Source of the DNA: Paracyclopina nana
Taxonomy: Eukaryota; Arthropoda; Copepoda; Cyclopoida; Cyclopettidae
Length of the DNA stretch: 64,000 nt
Assembly (NCBI GenBank): GCA_019096065.1
Contig: JAGUCH010000007.1
Coordinates: 1,510,501 to 1,574,500, forward strand
Reading direction: 5' to 3'
Made by a program: the position numbers and the translations under genes. The notes under the pieces are model-generated. The model searched no databases, was not told the origin of the DNA, and saw only the letters and a program-made list of their open reading frames with translations. Below, in pieces: positions 61,373 to 64,000 of the stretch; the stretch's first letter is position 1, and every line of letters begins with the position of its first letter.

Positions 61373-63232
61373 ATGAAAATGAGATTTGCACAATTAGGAG
61401 CTATTTTACTTTGCTCTCACTTGGCTTTTTCAGCCCCATTGGCTGAAAAGAGCCAAGTGTTGCCCATTGGTACCATTCTCACTTGGCATCCAATTAGCAA
61501 CACAGATATTCCCCAAGGTTGGGAATTGAGCAATGGTCAAGTTGTCACTGGTAAGCGCATTAATTGTATCCTTTGATAACTAACAATATCTTCTCTCATT
61601 AGACAAGGAGTCTCCCTTATTTGGACTTACACTTCCTCCTCTCAATACCAAAAATCTGTTTTTGAAAGGCGCTCAAGGTGACCAAGTTGGGCTGATCCAG
61701 GACGATACCCTCCCCCAACATGGCCATATTAGCAAAGGCCACACCCATAGAGATGCTGGCCACACCCATGAGGATTTGGGTCACACCCACCCTTTGAACT
61801 TGCCCAAGATTCCCCTCCCAGTTTTGCAAGAAGGTGGCAGTTACGGAGATGGGAGTGGTTCACCAAAGTGGGCCACTGCAGGCCATTGGCCTCCTAAAAG
61901 TTCAGATTTACTATATGCAAAGGCCAACATTGAAAAAGGTAATTGTAAAATCATACCTTTTCATATCTGGATCTAGCTAAGGTAATCATGTCTTTTAAAG
62001 GTTACGCTCAGCTCAGGCATGGACATGCGGATGTCACAAAGATGACTTCTGGATCATCTGGAGATGAAACAAGGCCAAAGAATGTCAAATTCCCTTTCAT
62101 CATCAAAATTAAGCATGTTGAGCAGTCACAAGTTGTCGACACAATTGTGGCCTCTTTAAGCCAAAAGACAACCAAGAATGTCAATCTTGTCGAACACTTG
62201 AACGAAGGCCACTTTTTCCTCAGGGCTGGCCTTTTGGCAGAGTTAGGCCAAGCTGAATCATTCGCTTTGCAGGACCACTCGCACGAGGATGAAGGCCACA
62301 CTCATGCAGATCTTGGGCATGGCCATGAAGACAAGGGTCATTTGCATGACTTTGAGGTACGCGATGAGCAAGGACAAAGGGCCTCCTATGATCTACTAAG
62401 GCCTGGTTCAACTTGGGGAGACAAGGATGGAGGTCCTCATTTCGGCGAAAAACTCAACATGGAAGGCAAGGTTGGAACTGGTCATGCCAACATCCAAGTA
62501 TGCTAGAATAACTTTAAAAAATTGTGTTTAACATAGCTCACTTTGCTTTTTTAAGATTTCTCAAGCTGAAATTGAGCCATCCAAGGAAATCATTGGAGCT
62601 CCAATTGGCACTAATGTAGGACTTGAAACAAGGCCCAAAAATATGAAGGTCAGGTTTCTGTTTGAGCAAATTCAGCTTCATCCGGATAACTTCCCTGTTG
62701 GAACCATCTTGCCATGGTTGTCTAACTTGGCCCAAGAGGACAAGGCTTTACCCAAAGGCTGGATAATTTACGAGCAATTGAACAGAGAGGGCAGATTTTT
62801 GAGGGGTGGATCGATCAGTGAGGTTGGAACCTTTGAGGAGTCCCAAATGCAATTCCACACCCACAAAGACAATGGACACACCCACATCGATGCTGGCCAC
62901 ACCCATCTGGATGCTGGCCACAAGGCCAAGGTAATTTAAATTAATTAATATTGATATTTAGCTCTTTACCAGCTACTTGTAAATTGAAGGTTTATGAAAT
63001 CCTTGTGCCCGGATCCAGCTATGGAGATAATGATGGCAGTCCTCGTTTTGCAAAGGATGGAACCATTTCGGTTGGCAGGTCATCCATCTCAGAGGCAAAG
63101 TCCAACCTGGCCAAGACAAGTGCCAACTTGCAGGAATCCAGGGCCCAAATTGGGAAGGTTCTGGAGGCCAATGCTGGCTCTGAAGTGACTCCCAAAAACA
63201 TTGGAGTCACTTACATTGTCAAAGTCTACTGA
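61373..63232 (+). CDS. Secreted protein with three phage tail-collar / tail-fibre-like units and His-rich heptads
   Basis: Five exons (61373-61550, 61603-61938, 62001-62497, 62556-62930, 62990-63232) give 1629 nt, 542 aa, all in phase. Residues 1-22 are a signal peptide (FAQLGAILLCSHLAFSA). Three related units follow. Each has some of these: PIGTILTW or PVGTILPW then a P-x-GW (tail-collar start, PF07484-like); FLKG / FFLRAG / RFLRGG; a run of GHTHxDx heptads; a WGD or YGD...G-P-F segment; and a closing ETRPKN...IIKI-type strand. In phage fibres this closing strand is typical (RPKN followed by an I/V-rich strand). Unit 2 has lost its GTILPW half. His-x-His clusters could bind metal. AATAAA is at 63258. 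The role in the animal is unknown; secretion is inferred from the signal peptide. Confidence 0.85.
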
Positions 63233-64000
63233 TTTTCCTTTTTTGCTCTGCACAAGCAATAAAGTTTTTTCTTTCTTACTTTTTCCATTTTTGAGTACTT
63301 GTATTTTATTGGTAGAAAAATGTTGTATGATACAAAATATCTAAATAACATTTGGCTTGTTGAATAATCAGTGATCACCAAATTTTCTCAAAATTTGGAC
63401 AGACAAAATCTACATGAGGATACATTTGTACACACAGATTATTGGAAATGGCTTTCAGCCATTGCATCTTCTAGCTTATTGACTCTTTTTTTGCTCGGAT
63501 ATGCGGTGAAAAAATGATTATTGCATTGCAAACAATTGCACACACATTATTAATAGTTGTATGGAATATTCAAAGGAACTTTTTTGGGACAAAGTCAAGC
63601 TCGAAACATTTTTTTGGCTTTTTCGTGGTTGGGTCAAGAGAGATCGATGAGGGAAAACATTTTTTGTTTTGAGCAAAGAAAGGAGATCTTTTTTCTTTTT
63701 TTTTCACCAGGAGGAGAGAAAGTGTGTGCAAAAATAGCGGAGCACTGTTGGGGGGAAAAGTCCAAACAAATTGGACTTTTCTCAACAGATATTTTACAGT
63801 ATTTTGTGGTGGGCTTATTAACTTGGTTTTTTTGGTAGAAAATGTACAAAAATGCTGCTTGAAGACATGATGATGACACACAATTGGTAGAGCTTCGTTG
63901 GTTTTTTGATCCCTTCAGTTGCAGTAGGTTTTCAGCCTTGTTCATTAAATATGGTTGGCAGTGAGATCAGCAAATACAAAATATTCTATATAAAAAATTT
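63233..64000. other. 3' flank; no gene recognised
   Basis: After the AATAAA at 63258 the sequence is AT-rich with no supported exon. A TATATAAAA sequence at 63988-63996 just before the window ends could be the TATA box of a further gene outside the window. Confidence 0.4.

Noticed and set aside
61183..61446. 87-codon frame with QLFVSKYF, faintly like a PCNA-binding motif
   Set aside because: It overlaps the TATA box and start of the tail-fibre-like gene, and the only upstream exon does not join in phase.
61373..63232. Phage or bacterial contamination as the source of the tail-fibre-like sequence
   Set aside because: Four phase-consistent GT-AG introns, a TATA box, a signal peptide and AATAAA show it is an animal nuclear gene continuous with its neighbours.
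63557..63945. Open frames of about 100 codons on both strands at the right edge
   Set aside because: Low-complexity T-rich translation with no splice or family support.

Overview
The window is nuclear DNA of an invertebrate animal. The genes have many introns with GT-AG borders. A tRNA-Pro carries pol III signals. The AT-rich introns are packed with short inverted-repeat transposons (MITEs). The conserved proteins are bilaterian signalling and cytoskeletal proteins. An arthropod, perhaps a crustacean, fits, but nothing here fixes the species.

Layout. (1) 1-50395, plus strand: one very long gene for a PLEKHG5/Syx-type RhoGEF. Twenty-four coding exons from 12735 to 50395 join in phase to 1599 codons. 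Two further upstream exons run off the left edge, and a second internal first exon lies at 31898. A tRNA-Pro (4153-4224) sits in its intron space. (2) 51552-55574, plus strand: the corkscrew/SHP2 (PTPN11) tyrosine phosphatase, with two alternative first exons; one adds a long unstructured N-terminus. (3) 55830-60051, minus strand: an LRRFIP1/2-type coiled-coil protein with a very large low-complexity exon inserted after the conserved N-terminal peptide. It converges on corkscrew with almost no space between. (4) 61373-63232, plus strand: a secreted protein built from three phage-tail-fibre-like units with Gly-His-x-His heptads, split by four introns. The last 0.75 kb holds no recognisable gene.

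The RhoGEF and SHP2 are both signalling proteins (Rho activation; receptor tyrosine kinase to Ras/MAPK), but nothing shows that the neighbours are co-regulated.

The introns give the densest unexplained signal. At least seven perfect copies of a CTCF-type 14-mer lie in the 5' half of the RhoGEF gene, several of them beside alternative exons. There are many MITE families with readable target-site duplications, including a multi-level nest at 36.7-38.2 kb, and a dispersed palindromic repeat (TTCAGT-n-ACTGAA) with over 20 copies. All exon models were derived by eye from splice signals, phase and family similarity. No database search was run.
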